Shown one piece after another: positions 34,679 through 43,025 of a DNA stretch of 64,000 nucleotides. The notes under the pieces were generated by a model, which searched no databases, was not told the origin of the DNA, and was given only the letters and a program-made list of their open reading frames with translations. This DNA is from Martelella sp. NC20. Lineage in GTDB: Bacteria > Pseudomonadota > Alphaproteobacteria > Rhizobiales > Rhizobiaceae. How positions within the stretch are numbered: the first letter of the stretch is position 1; the number at the start of each line of letters is the position of its first letter. The position numbers and the translations under genes were made by a program. The stretch lies in assembly GCF_013459645.1 (NCBI RefSeq), contig NZ_CP054861.1, positions 4,328,001-4,392,000 of the forward strand. The letters are read 5' to 3'.

Positions 34679-35773
34679 TCAGACCATCTCCCTGCGGTCG
34701 GTTGCGGGCAGATAGGTACACGAGCGATTGCGGCCGCCTTTTTTAGCATCATAGAGCGCCTTGTCGGCATGCTCGATAACATGGAACACGGATGAGGCGG
34801 CAACGCCTGACTGGGCGATCCCGACGCTGATGGTAACGCCGACCTCCTCAACCACCGCCTGAAAACGCTCCTCTATAACCTGAAGCCGGATATCCTCCGC
34901 GATGCGCTCGGCATTGAGCAGCGTTGCCTCCTTGACCACCACGCAGAATTCCTCCCCGCCATAGCGCACGACCAGATCGAAGCCGCGCATCCGTCCGACA
35001 ACGACCTCGGCAATCCGGCGCAGCACGACATCGCCAAAGGCATGGCCGTGAATATCGTTCAGCGATTTGAAATCGTCGATATCAATCATCAGAACGGCGA
35101 AGGGATGTCGCTCCGTCTCACTGACGATCCCCCGTTCGAATGCCTCGAGCGTCCGCCGGTTCTTCAGTCCCGTCAGCGGATCGCGTTCCGCCTCGTGCTT
35201 ATAGGCAAGATATTCGGCCTCGCGCCGATCCTCCATGGCAAGCAGGTAGCCGAGAATTACGGTACCGAGCACATTGCGGATGATGAGCGCCGGCGTCGTG
35301 GCGGACACCACCGGAACGGGAACGAGCATGCCGGCAACCAGTGTCAGGGACAGAGAAAGCCCCAGAATGGCAAGGCCCAGAACATCGCGCCGCCCGCCGC
35401 TGAGACGCGCATAGACAAGCCCGACCATGGCGGCAAGCGCGATGCTGACGCAACCCGCCAGCGCGCCGGCGCCGCCGATATAAATGCGCATCGCGATCGT
35501 CACAATGGATGCGATCAATGCGGCAAGCGGCCCGCCGAAGAGCGCCGCGAGCGCGACCATGACCACCCGGATATCAAGGACGACGCCGGGCCTGACCTCC
35601 AGTGGATCGGCCATCGTGACCAGCGCCCCGAAGCTGAACAGAATACCGATCGCCAGCGATGAGCGGATGATCGTGAAGCGCGCGCGTTGAATCAGTCGGT
35701 AGGCGAGAACGACGAGCGCCGCCATGCCGACCTTCTCCAGCATGGCGATGACGATTTCCAGATTCTCAAACAT
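34679..35773 (-). CDS. Membrane diguanylate cyclase with 5TM sensor
   Basis: 364 aa. Residues ~8-180 hold about five to six hydrophobic segments of the 5TMR-LYT sensor type, including a periplasmic DPLEVRPGVVLDIR loop. A GGDEF domain follows, with the active loop YGGEEF (GGEEF 272-276) and an intact I-site R263-x-x-D266 five residues before it, so it should make c-di-GMP with product inhibition. The ATG at 35773 is preceded by GGCGGG. Its signal is unknown. Lies convergent to gnd. Confidence 0.92.
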   Translation of the reverse strand: MFENLEIVIAMLEKVGMAALVVLAYRLIQRARFTIIRSSLAIGILFSFGALVTMADPLEVRPGVVLDIRVVMVALAALFGGPLAALIASIVTIAMRIYIGGAGALAGCVSIALAAMVGLVYARLSGGRRDVLGLAILGLSLSLTLVAGMLVPVPVVSATTPALIIRNVLGTVILGYLLAMEDRREAEYLAYKHEAERDPLTGLKNRRTLEAFERGIVSETERHPFAVLMIDIDDFKSLNDIHGHAFGDVVLRRIAEVVVGRMRGFDLVVRYGGEEFCVVVKEATLLNAERIAEDIRLQVIEERFQAVVEEVGVTISVGIAQSGVAASSVFHVIEHADKALYDAKKGGRNRSCTYLPATDRREMV

Positions 35774-36056
35774 CGCGTCCCGACCCGCCAGGGCTTTCTT
35801 CAAAATCCGATCCCCCGGCGGCGCAGGTATCGATTTTCAGCGGCAAGGCGCGCAGCACGCCCAAAGGCGCTGTCCGAGCGAAGCGTATTTGGTATATATG
35901 CAAATGCGCCGAACTTGGTAGGGTTAACACTGGACCAGCGCGGTTGAAGGCCTTACTTTGCGGCCTGTTTTGTATCATCTGACCAACTCTAAGACGTCGG
36001 CGCCCGTTTTGGTGAAAATCATCTGCGGTGGCGCCCGCCTCCAGGACAAGCACACG

Positions 36057-36746
36057 ATGTCGTCATCCGTCATTCCCTCTCCTCCCCCCGTGACCCTGCC
36101 CGTCAAAGGCAGCGATCGCACCTTTCCCGTTCGCCGCGTTTACTGCGTCGGGCGCAACTACGCCGCCCATGCGGTGGAAATGGGACATGACCCCAGCCGC
36201 GAGGTTCCGTTCTTCTTCCAGAAAAATCCCGACAATCTCGTCGCAGGCGGCAAGCCGTTCCCCTATCCTGTCATGTCGCAGAACGTGCACCACGAAGTGG
36301 AGTGCTACGTTGCCCTGAAAAATGGCGGCGTCGATATCGGCATCGATCAGGCCCTTGATTGTATATACGGCTATGGGGTCGCTGTGGATTTCACCCGCCG
36401 GGACATTCAGGATGAAGCCAAGGCGAAATCCAGGCCGTGGGAAATGGCCAAGGCCTTCGACCACTCCGCGCCCGTCTCCGCGATCGCGCCCGCCGCCGAA
36501 ATCGGCCATCCCGATCACGGCGCGATCACTCTCGTCCGCAACGACGTCAGGGTTCAGAACGGCGACCTTTCGCAAATGATATGGAAGACGCCGGAAATCA
36601 TCGCCGAACTATCCCGTTATGTGCGGCTTGCCGCAGGCGACATCATTCTCACCGGCACGCCGGCAGGCGTCGGGCCGGTGGAGCGGGGAGATCGCATCTT
36701 CTGCGCCATAGAAGGCGTGGGAGAACTTGCATTCGAGGTTATCTGA
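36057..36746 (+). CDS. Fumarylacetoacetate hydrolase-family protein
   Basis: 229 aa of the FAH fold, cytosolic Mg-dependent enzymes that cleave C-C bonds in ring-opened aromatic intermediates. Seen: CVGRNYAAHAVEMG (~38), HHEVECYVAL (~78, metal ligand Glu), GYGVAVDFTRRDIQ (~104), KAFDHSAP (~132) and LTGTPAGVGPV (~201). Similar to fumarylpyruvate or acylpyruvate hydrolases. The ATG at 36057 has an AGGA about 12 bases upstream, weak. The next gene starts 34 bp downstream. Confidence 0.9.
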   Translation: MSSSVIPSPPPVTLPVKGSDRTFPVRRVYCVGRNYAAHAVEMGHDPSREVPFFFQKNPDNLVAGGKPFPYPVMSQNVHHEVECYVALKNGGVDIGIDQALDCIYGYGVAVDFTRRDIQDEAKAKSRPWEMAKAFDHSAPVSAIAPAAEIGHPDHGAITLVRNDVRVQNGDLSQMIWKTPEIIAELSRYVRLAAGDIILTGTPAGVGPVERGDRIFCAIEGVGELAFEVI

Positions 36747-36780
36747 TATAGTGTCAGCCTGCGCTTTGGAGGAGATACTG

Positions 36781-37323
36781 GTGCCCCTTTACAACTTGGC
36801 CGACAGACAGCCCCGCTTGCCGAACGAGGGCCGATATTGGATCGCGCCCGACGCCGCGGTGATCGGTGATATCGTCATCAACGAGGATGTCGGCATCTGG
36901 TTTGCGGCCGTGCTGCGCGGCGACAACGAGCCGATCACGATCGGCAAGGGCAGCAATATCCAGGATGGCGTGGTGATCCATACCGACATGGGTTTCCCCG
37001 CCACGATCGGCGAAGGCTGCACCATCGGCCATCGCGCGATCCTCCACGGCTGTTCGATCGGCGACAACAGTCTTGTCGGCATGGGAGCGACGATTTTGAA
37101 TGGCGCGACAATCGGCCGCAATTCACTGGTCGGCGCGAACGCGCTGGTGACAGAAGGCAAATCATTTCCCGACAACAGCCTGATCGTGGGTTCGCCGGCG
37201 CGCGTCCTGCGCGAACTCGACGACAATGCAATCGCCGGCCTTCGCCGGTCGGCTGAAAGCTATATCGGCAACTGGAAGCGTTTCAGCCGCGATCTGCGGC
37301 CTGCGGGGTCCCGCGCGCCATGA
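36781..37323 (+). CDS. Gamma-class carbonic anhydrase-like protein
   Basis: 180-aa left-handed beta-helix protein with hexapeptide repeats (~25-150), as in CaiE/PaaY and gamma-carbonic anhydrases. Metal ligands are the histidines in VVIHTD (~61) and TIGHRAILHGC (~79-89), consistent with a trimer zinc site. GTG start, chosen because GGAGGAG lies 6-7 bases upstream and because the N-terminus matches relatives. Its stop overlaps the next start codon as ATGA. True CO2 hydration activity is unproven for many members. Confidence 0.92.
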   Translation: MPLYNLADRQPRLPNEGRYWIAPDAAVIGDIVINEDVGIWFAAVLRGDNEPITIGKGSNIQDGVVIHTDMGFPATIGEGCTIGHRAILHGCSIGDNSLVGMGATILNGATIGRNSLVGANALVTEGKSFPDNSLIVGSPARVLRELDDNAIAGLRRSAESYIGNWKRFSRDLRPAGSRAP

Positions 37324-38594
37324 TGCTGCGACGCGTAGCAAGCCTGTCGAGCGAAGATCAGCTTCTCGACGAGCAGATCGAACTCAACCTGAGAAAAAGG
37401 GGGGCGTTGCTCCGCTTCACGCGACCGCTCGAGCGCCGGTTCGTGGAAGAAATGCATCACAACCGCCACCGCCAGCTTGTCTGGGCCGGAATAATCGGCG
37501 TGCTTGTGATCGCGGCCTTCGCCCTTGTCGACGTGATCTATCGGGAGGAATTGCTGGGCCGAATGACGTTGATCAGGACCGGCGTTGTTTTGGTCCTGCT
37601 GTCAGCGCTAACAGTTTTGGTCATGCGCGATCTGGATACCCGCCTTCCGGGCTGGATTTCGGTTTTCGGCGTTGCGGTTTCCGCGATCGGCGCCGGACTG
37701 ATGCTGACGACGCCCGGCAATCCGATCGTTCAATTCGAGCCCTATACATTCCTTCTGCTCGCCATCGTCGGCAATATCGCACTGCCGCTTCGCACGTCTC
37801 AGGCCGTGGTCGCCGCTGTCGTCAACTTTGCCATTGCCGCCTTCTTCATTCTTCCCCTGGAAACGCTGCATCCGATGGAGAAGGCTTCGCCTCTGATCTT
37901 TCTCGGCGCCACAAGTCTGCTGACGCTGCTTGCGAGCTATCGCATCGAGTCGATCGAGCGTAAGGTCTTCCTTCTTTACCTGCGGGAAAAAGTGTATGCC
38001 GACACGCTTTACGCCAAGTATCGCTCGCTCAACGAAATCTCGAATACCGACGCCCTCACCGAACTCGCCAACCGCCGCCTGTTCGACGATTTCCTGAAGC
38101 AGAGCTGGACCGCGGCCGCCGCCGCGGAGCAGCCTGTCGCGATGCTGATGATCGATATCGACCATTTCAAAGGCTATAATGATACCTACGGCCACCCCGC
38201 CGGCGACGAATGCCTGAAACGGGTTGCCGCCGCGCTGAAGGCGTCGTCCAGAAGCGACGAGGACCTTCCGGCCCGCTTCGGCGGCGAGGAATTCGCGCTG
38301 GTGCTGCCAAACGGCGACGAGGATTCAGCGCTTGCGCTCGGCGCCCGCATCCATGAAGCCATGGCCGCCCTTGCCATCCCGCATGCCGCGAGCCCGACCA
38401 AGACGCTATCCGTCAGCATCGGCATCGCCGTCGAGCGACCCGCGACAACGCCACACGATCCGCGCAATCTGCTGATCCGGGCCGACCGGGCGCTTTACGC
38501 CGCCAAACGCGCCGGCCGCAACTGCACCCGGATCGACGTCTCGTCCGAGCAGGTTCCTCCGGGCAATCCCGCCGAGCGCTTGCTGCAGCACTGA
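37320..38594 (+). CDS. Diguanylate cyclase with N-terminal membrane domain
   Basis: 424 aa. A cytosolic N-terminus (~1-50) precedes about six hydrophobic segments (~53-205) of no named sensor type, then GGDEF with GGEEF at 321-325. The autoinhibitory I-site is not in register: the four residues five before GGEEF are SDED (312-315), with Arg311 shifted by one, so product feedback is probably weak or absent. Its ATG overlaps the gamma-carbonic anhydrase stop by 4 bases, so the two are translationally coupled. The C-terminal ~40 residues are polar. Confidence 0.93.
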   Translation: MMLRRVASLSSEDQLLDEQIELNLRKRGALLRFTRPLERRFVEEMHHNRHRQLVWAGIIGVLVIAAFALVDVIYREELLGRMTLIRTGVVLVLLSALTVLVMRDLDTRLPGWISVFGVAVSAIGAGLMLTTPGNPIVQFEPYTFLLLAIVGNIALPLRTSQAVVAAVVNFAIAAFFILPLETLHPMEKASPLIFLGATSLLTLLASYRIESIERKVFLLYLREKVYADTLYAKYRSLNEISNTDALTELANRRLFDDFLKQSWTAAAAAEQPVAMLMIDIDHFKGYNDTYGHPAGDECLKRVAAALKASSRSDEDLPARFGGEEFALVLPNGDEDSALALGARIHEAMAALAIPHAASPTKTLSVSIGIAVERPATTPHDPRNLLIRADRALYAAKRAGRNCTRIDVSSEQVPPGNPAERLLQH

Positions 38595-38613
38595 CGCTGC
38601 CTACCGGGCGATC

Positions 38614-39042
38614 TCACGAGGCAGCGCCAGCGCATGAAGCGCACAGCCCGCGCATTTCCACCGTCATGGCGCCCGGCCGGAACCCCTTGGACCGCGCCAG
38701 CCGGCCAAGCGCGTCTTCGATCTCGTCGGCATGAAACTCGATCACCGCTCCGCAAGCCTCGCAGATCGCAAAGGCGGTCATGCCGTGATGGCTGCAATCC
38801 TGATGCGGATGGGCACAGGCAACATAGGCGTTCATGGTTTCCAGCCGATGAACCAGCCCCGCCTCGGTGAGTTTCTCGAGCGCGCGATAGACCTGCAGCG
38901 GCGCCTTGAAGCCGTGATCGCGCAACCGGTCCAGAATGACATAGGCGCTCATCGGCGCCTCGCTCCCGGTGAGGCAGTCGAACACCAGCGCCTGGTTTCG
39001 GGTGAGTTTTTCAGGCCGGTTCAAGGCATCCTCCGTTCTCAT
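38614..39042 (-). CDS. zur: Zinc uptake regulator Zur (Fur family)
   Basis: 142-aa Fur-type repressor. Helix-turn-helix in the first ~75 residues, then the structural zinc cysteines Cys94/Cys97 and Cys134/Cys137 and the His-rich HPHQDCSHHG metal site. Its ATG overlaps the znuB stop as ATGA, so it is made from the znuCB transcript. It should close the znuA/znuCB promoter at zinc sufficiency through the palindrome at 40703. A ferric Fur is less likely because of the linkage. Confidence 0.94.
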   Translation of the reverse strand: MRTEDALNRPEKLTRNQALVFDCLTGSEAPMSAYVILDRLRDHGFKAPLQVYRALEKLTEAGLVHRLETMNAYVACAHPHQDCSHHGMTAFAICEACGAVIEFHADEIEDALGRLARSKGFRPGAMTVEMRGLCASCAGAAS

Positions 39043-39839
39043 CGCGATCGCCTTGCCGCCGCTTCGGGCACAAGCGTCACAAGGAATATCAGCATGGCGG
39101 CGACCACGATAGACGGGCCGGACGGGGTATCGTAGTAGAGCGAGAAATACAGTCCCGCCACAACGCCTGCGACCCCGATCAGCGATGCGAACACCGCCAT
39201 ACTCTCGGGCGTCCGCGCGAACCGGCGGGCGGTCGCGGCCGGGATGATCAGCAGCGATGTGATCAGCATGATACCGACGATCTTCATCGCGATCGCGATC
39301 ACCAGCGCCATCAGCAGCATGAAGATGAAGCGCACCGTCTCCGGCCGCATTCCCTCGGCTTGCGCGATCTCGGGCGATACCGTCGCCGCCAGAAGCGGTC
39401 GCCACAGACCCGCTATGGCTGCGACCACCACCAGCCCGCCAAGCCAGATCATGGCGATATCCGTGCGGGTTACCGAAAGAATATCACCGAACAGGAAGCT
39501 GATCAGATCGACCCGCACCCAGGTCAGGAACGACACGATCACCAGACCGACGGCAAGCGTGGAATGGGCGAGAATGCCCAGAAGGCTGTCGGTGGACAGC
39601 GCCCGCCGGCGTTCCAGCAGGATCAGCAGCACCGAAACGGCGGTTGCGACCACGAACACGCTGAGCGTCAGGTTGACCGTGAACAACAGGGAGAGCGCCA
39701 CCCCGAGCAGGGCCGAATGCGCCATGGTGTCGCCGAAATAGGCCATCTTGCGCCAGATGATGAAGCAGCCGAGCGGACCGGCCATGAGCGCGACGCCGGC
39801 GCCGGCCACGAGCGCGCGGATGAAAAAATCGTCAAGCAT
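39039..39839 (-). CDS. znuB: Zinc ABC transporter permease
   Basis: 266-aa ABC-3 family inner-membrane permease with 7-8 hydrophobic helices, GPLGCFIIWRKMAYFGDTMAHSALLG region (~21-46) typical of the family, and the cytosolic coupling segment EIAQAEGM (~155). The start at 39839 overlaps the znuC stop by 8 bases, and its own stop overlaps zur. Partner of ZnuC and ZnuA. Confidence 0.95.
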   Translation of the reverse strand: MLDDFFIRALVAGAGVALMAGPLGCFIIWRKMAYFGDTMAHSALLGVALSLLFTVNLTLSVFVVATAVSVLLILLERRRALSTDSLLGILAHSTLAVGLVIVSFLTWVRVDLISFLFGDILSVTRTDIAMIWLGGLVVVAAIAGLWRPLLAATVSPEIAQAEGMRPETVRFIFMLLMALVIAIAMKIVGIMLITSLLIIPAATARRFARTPESMAVFASLIGVAGVVAGLYFSLYYDTPSGPSIVVAAMLIFLVTLVPEAAARRSR

Positions 39840-40644
39840 GATCGCGCGCCTCATGATCATGGCCATCATCCGGGTGGCAATGTTCGGTCACCGAGCCATC
39901 GGCATGACGCACCTGGCCATCAGGCAGATGGGTATGGTCGTGGCGATGGCGATAAAGCGCAAGCGCGCCGTCACCGCGGGCGCCAAGCAGCGACTGATAG
40001 GCCTCGCTGCCGCTCACGGCCTCCGGCGTGCCGCTGCAGCAGACATGACCGTTGAGGCAGACCACGATATCTGTGCGGGCCATCACCACATGCAGATCGT
40101 GCGAGATCATCAATATGCCGCAGCCCTGGCGTTCGCGAATGCGCGAGATCAGGGCGTAAAGCGCGATCTCGCCGGCGTGATCAACCCCCTGCACCGGTTC
40201 GTCGAGCACCAGCAGATCCGGTTTGCGGGCGATCGCGCGCGCCAGCATCGCGCGCTGGAATTCGCCGCCGGAAAGCGTCTGGACCTCGGCCCTTTCGAGA
40301 TGGGCGATGCCGACCTCCTCCAGCGCTTCGGCAACCACGCCGGCGGAAAGCGGCCCGGTCAGGGTCATCAATCGCCGCACCGTAAGCGGCAGGGAATGGT
40401 CGATATTGAGCTTTTGCGGCACATAGCCGACGGTGAGCGCGGCGGCGCGCTCGACGCTGCCCTCGTCGGGGGCGAGCACGCCAAGCGCCATCCGGGCGCT
40501 GGTGGATTTGCCGGCGCCATTCGGCCCGATCAGCGTCACGATCTCGCCGCGGCGCACGCTGAAGCTCACGCCGCGCACCAGCCACCGGCCATTGCGGCTA
40601 AGCCCGGCATTGTCGAGCGAGACCAGAAGGTCATTCGATTGCAT
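39832..40644 (-). CDS. znuC: Zinc ABC transporter ATP-binding protein
   Basis: 270-aa ABC ATPase. GPNGAGKST (~37-45), LSGGEFQRAMLARA (~124) and LVLDEPVQG (~149). The C-terminal ~45 residues are histidine-rich (YRHRHDHTHLPDG, EHCHPDDGHDHEARDH), as in many Znu ATPases and possibly zinc-sensing. The first ATG is used; the SD (GGAG) is 13 bases away, so translation may be weak. Divergent from znuA. Confidence 0.95.
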   Translation of the reverse strand: MQSNDLLVSLDNAGLSRNGRWLVRGVSFSVRRGEIVTLIGPNGAGKSTSARMALGVLAPDEGSVERAAALTVGYVPQKLNIDHSLPLTVRRLMTLTGPLSAGVVAEALEEVGIAHLERAEVQTLSGGEFQRAMLARAIARKPDLLVLDEPVQGVDHAGEIALYALISRIRERQGCGILMISHDLHVVMARTDIVVCLNGHVCCSGTPEAVSGSEAYQSLLGARGDGALALYRHRHDHTHLPDGQVRHADGSVTEHCHPDDGHDHEARDHA

Positions 40645-40702
40645 TTTTTTTCAAAACTCCGTCTTGCCCGTGTCTATGGCATACGTTATAGCGTAACGCA
40701 AT

Positions 40703-40718
40703 TAATGTAATAACATTA
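40703..40718. promoter_or_regulatory. Zur box in the znuC/znuA divergent promoter
   Basis: TAATGT-AATA-ACATTA, exact 6-bp arms around a 4-base centre, matching the AT-rich palindrome bound by alphaproteobacterial Zur. It lies 62 bp from the znuA start and 59 bp from the znuC start, so one dimer site could control both. Confidence 0.85.
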
Positions 40719-40779
40719 CGTCAAATCGCAATCCCCCGGGGCGGCTCTGCGCCTTCGCCCTGACACAGATGAGGTTTCC

Positions 40780-41766
40780 ATGAAAACGTCCCGCCTGCTT
40801 CTCCTGACAACCGCAGCCATGGCTTTTGCCCACACGGCAACGGCCAACGACGCCTTGAAGGTCGTGACCTCGATCAAGCCGCTCTACTCGCTGGCCACCG
40901 CCCTGACCGCGGGAACCGAGACGGAAACGACGCTGCTGGTCAAGGGAGCCGCCTCGCCCCATACCTACAGCATGACGCCCTCGGAGGCGCGCGCACTGCA
41001 GAATGCGGACGTGGTGTTCTGGATTGGTCCATCGCTGGAGCATTTTCTCGAAAAGCCGCTCGACGCTCTTGCCAGCAATGGCCAGGTGGTCGAACTGGAA
41101 GAGGCCCCCGGCGTTGAAACGCTGGCCCCGCGCGAAGGCGGCGCTTTCGAGGCCCACGATGATCATGATCACGAGGGTCACGCGGACGAAGATCACGACG
41201 AACATGCCGATCACGAGGCTGGACATGAAGAAAACCACCACCATGAAGAGGTCGATCCGCATATGTGGCTCGATCCGTTGAATGCCAAGGCCTTCGCCGC
41301 CGCCATGGCCGAAACCCTGTCGGACAGCGACCCCGCCAATGCCGCGATCTATGCCGGCAATGCCGAAAAACTCGACGACAGGCTCGACGCCCTGACGGCC
41401 GATATTCAGGCGCAGATTGACGCTGTTGCCCCCAAGCCTTATGTCGTCTTCCACGACGCCTACCACTATTTCGGTCATCGCTTCGGCGTCGAGGCCGCAG
41501 GCGCGATCACGGTCAACCCCGAGGCGCCGCCGAGCGCCCAGCGCGTCCGCGAAATTCACGACAAGCTGATCGAACTTGGCGCGGCCTGCGTCTTCTCCGA
41601 ACCGCAATTCCCGCCGAAGATCATCGATACGGTGATCGAGGGAACCGATACGCGCACCGGCATCCTGGATCCGCTGGGCGCGGGTCTGGAGGACGGACCG
41701 GATCTCTATTTCCTGCTTCTGGAAAATCTCGCGGGCAATCTCACCGACTGCTTTGTGGCCGGGTAA
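40780..41766 (+). CDS. znuA: Zinc ABC transporter substrate-binding protein
   Basis: 328-aa periplasmic cluster A-I binding protein. Signal peptide 1-~22 (ends ATA). Metal-site His61 (SPHTYSMTPSEA), a second His near 161 (VDPHMWLDP) and a third in VFHDAYHYFG (~226). A disordered His/Asp-rich loop at 126-155 (HDDHDHEGHADEDHDEHAD) is the usual zinc-scavenging loop. GAGG precedes the ATG. Captures Zn2+ for ZnuBC. Confidence 0.96.
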   Translation: MKTSRLLLLTTAAMAFAHTATANDALKVVTSIKPLYSLATALTAGTETETTLLVKGAASPHTYSMTPSEARALQNADVVFWIGPSLEHFLEKPLDALASNGQVVELEEAPGVETLAPREGGAFEAHDDHDHEGHADEDHDEHADHEAGHEENHHHEEVDPHMWLDPLNAKAFAAAMAETLSDSDPANAAIYAGNAEKLDDRLDALTADIQAQIDAVAPKPYVVFHDAYHYFGHRFGVEAAGAITVNPEAPPSAQRVREIHDKLIELGAACVFSEPQFPPKIIDTVIEGTDTRTGILDPLGAGLEDGPDLYFLLLENLAGNLTDCFVAG

Positions 41767-41859
41767 TCGACCACAAGGGCATCGCCCGGAAGCGCATGGC
41801 CGGGACGATGTGGCCTGCGGGTGAGTAGTGCCGCCCGCAGGCCTCTTTTGCCTCTGCCG

Positions 41860-42912
41860 TTACTTCTTCCGTTCCGGGCCCTTGCGTTCGGCCGATCTGG
41901 CCCAGAGGTTGATATCGGCCTCGCGGGCGTACTGATCGATTTCGGCAAGTTCCGCATCGGCGAAATCGGGATTGTCGAGCGCCTTGACGCAGTCGAGCAC
42001 CTGTTCGGGGCGGCTTGCGCCAATGAGGGCGGTGGTGACCCGTCCGCCGCGCAGCACCCAGGCAAGCGCCATCTGCGCCAGCGTCTGGCCGCGCCTTTCG
42101 GCGATCGCGTTCAGCGCCCTGATCCGTTCGAGAGTGTCCTCGCGCAGGAAGTCCTGACGCAGCGACTTGCCCTGCGCTGCCCGGCTGTCTTCGGGAATCC
42201 CCTTCAGATACTTCGAGGTCAGCATGCCTTGCGCCAGCGGCGAGAACACGATCGAGCCGAGCCCGAGATCCTCCAGTGTATCGAGCAGACCGTCTTCCTC
42301 GACCCAGCGGTTGATCATCGAATAGCTCGGCTGGTGGATGACGAAGGGCGTCTTCAGTTCCTTCAGGATCTTGTAGGCCGCGCGGGTGCGCTCGGAATTA
42401 TAGGAAGAAATTCCCACATAAAGCGCCCTGCCCGAGCGCACGATCTGGTCGAGCGCCATCATGGTTTCCTCAAGCGGCGTATCGGGATCGAAACGGTGGG
42501 AATAGAAGATATCGACATAATCGAGACCGAGCCGCTTCAGGCTCTGGTCGCAGGACGCCAGCAGGTTCTTGCGGCTGCCCCATTCGCCGTAGGGGCCCTC
42601 CCACATGCCGTATCCCGCCTTGGACGAAATGATCAGTTCGTCGCGCAGACCGGCAAATTCGTTGCGGAGAATATCGCCGAAGGCCTTTTCGGCGGAACCG
42701 GGCGGCGGGCCGTAATTATTGGCGAGATCGAAATGGGTGATGCCGGCATCAAACGCGGTCTGGCAGATCGCGACCTTGCGCGCCCGCTCGGTATCGTCGC
42801 CGAAATTATGCCACAGGCCCAGCGAAATCGCCGGAAGCTTGAGGCCGGAGGCGCCGCAGCGGTTGTATTGCATCGTGTCGTAGCGCGTCTTTGACGGTGT
42901 CCAGCTCATCAT
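41860..42912 (-). CDS. Aldo/keto reductase (YghZ/GAP reductase type)
   Basis: 350-aa NADPH-dependent TIM barrel similar to E. coli YghZ, L-glyceraldehyde 3-phosphate reductase. The catalytic tetrad is present: Asp and Tyr in FDLANNYGP (~63), Lys in IISSKAGYGM (~95), His in IFYSHRFDP (~137). Starts at the first of two ATGs at 42912 behind a weak GGGAT. It is the last gene of the sugar locus, but a strong hairpin separates it from the dehydrogenase gene, so it may be a separate unit. Confidence 0.9.
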   Translation of the reverse strand: MMSWTPSKTRYDTMQYNRCGASGLKLPAISLGLWHNFGDDTERARKVAICQTAFDAGITHFDLANNYGPPPGSAEKAFGDILRNEFAGLRDELIISSKAGYGMWEGPYGEWGSRKNLLASCDQSLKRLGLDYVDIFYSHRFDPDTPLEETMMALDQIVRSGRALYVGISSYNSERTRAAYKILKELKTPFVIHQPSYSMINRWVEEDGLLDTLEDLGLGSIVFSPLAQGMLTSKYLKGIPEDSRAAQGKSLRQDFLREDTLERIRALNAIAERRGQTLAQMALAWVLRGGRVTTALIGASRPEQVLDCVKALDNPDFADAELAEIDQYAREADINLWARSAERKGPERKK

Positions 42913-42959
42913 TTCATCCCGATCATGTTGACAAAGGGCCGGTGCGTCCCGGCCGTCAT

Positions 42960-42987
42960 GGAAAAGGCGGCAGACGCCGCCTTTTCC
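42960..42987. terminator. Strong hairpin between dehydrogenase and aldo/keto reductase genes
   Basis: 12-bp arms GGAAAAGGCGGC and GCCGCCTTTTCC with a 4-base AGAC loop, 38 bp past the Gfo/Idh/MocA stop. A terminator of the ABC-TIM-Gfo transcript is likely. The flanking GTTGACAAAG resembles a fragment of the element at 29926-30197. Confidence 0.75.
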
Positions 42988-43025
42988 AATTCGATTATAG
43001 CAAGTCCGGCACAGTGCGCCACGTC

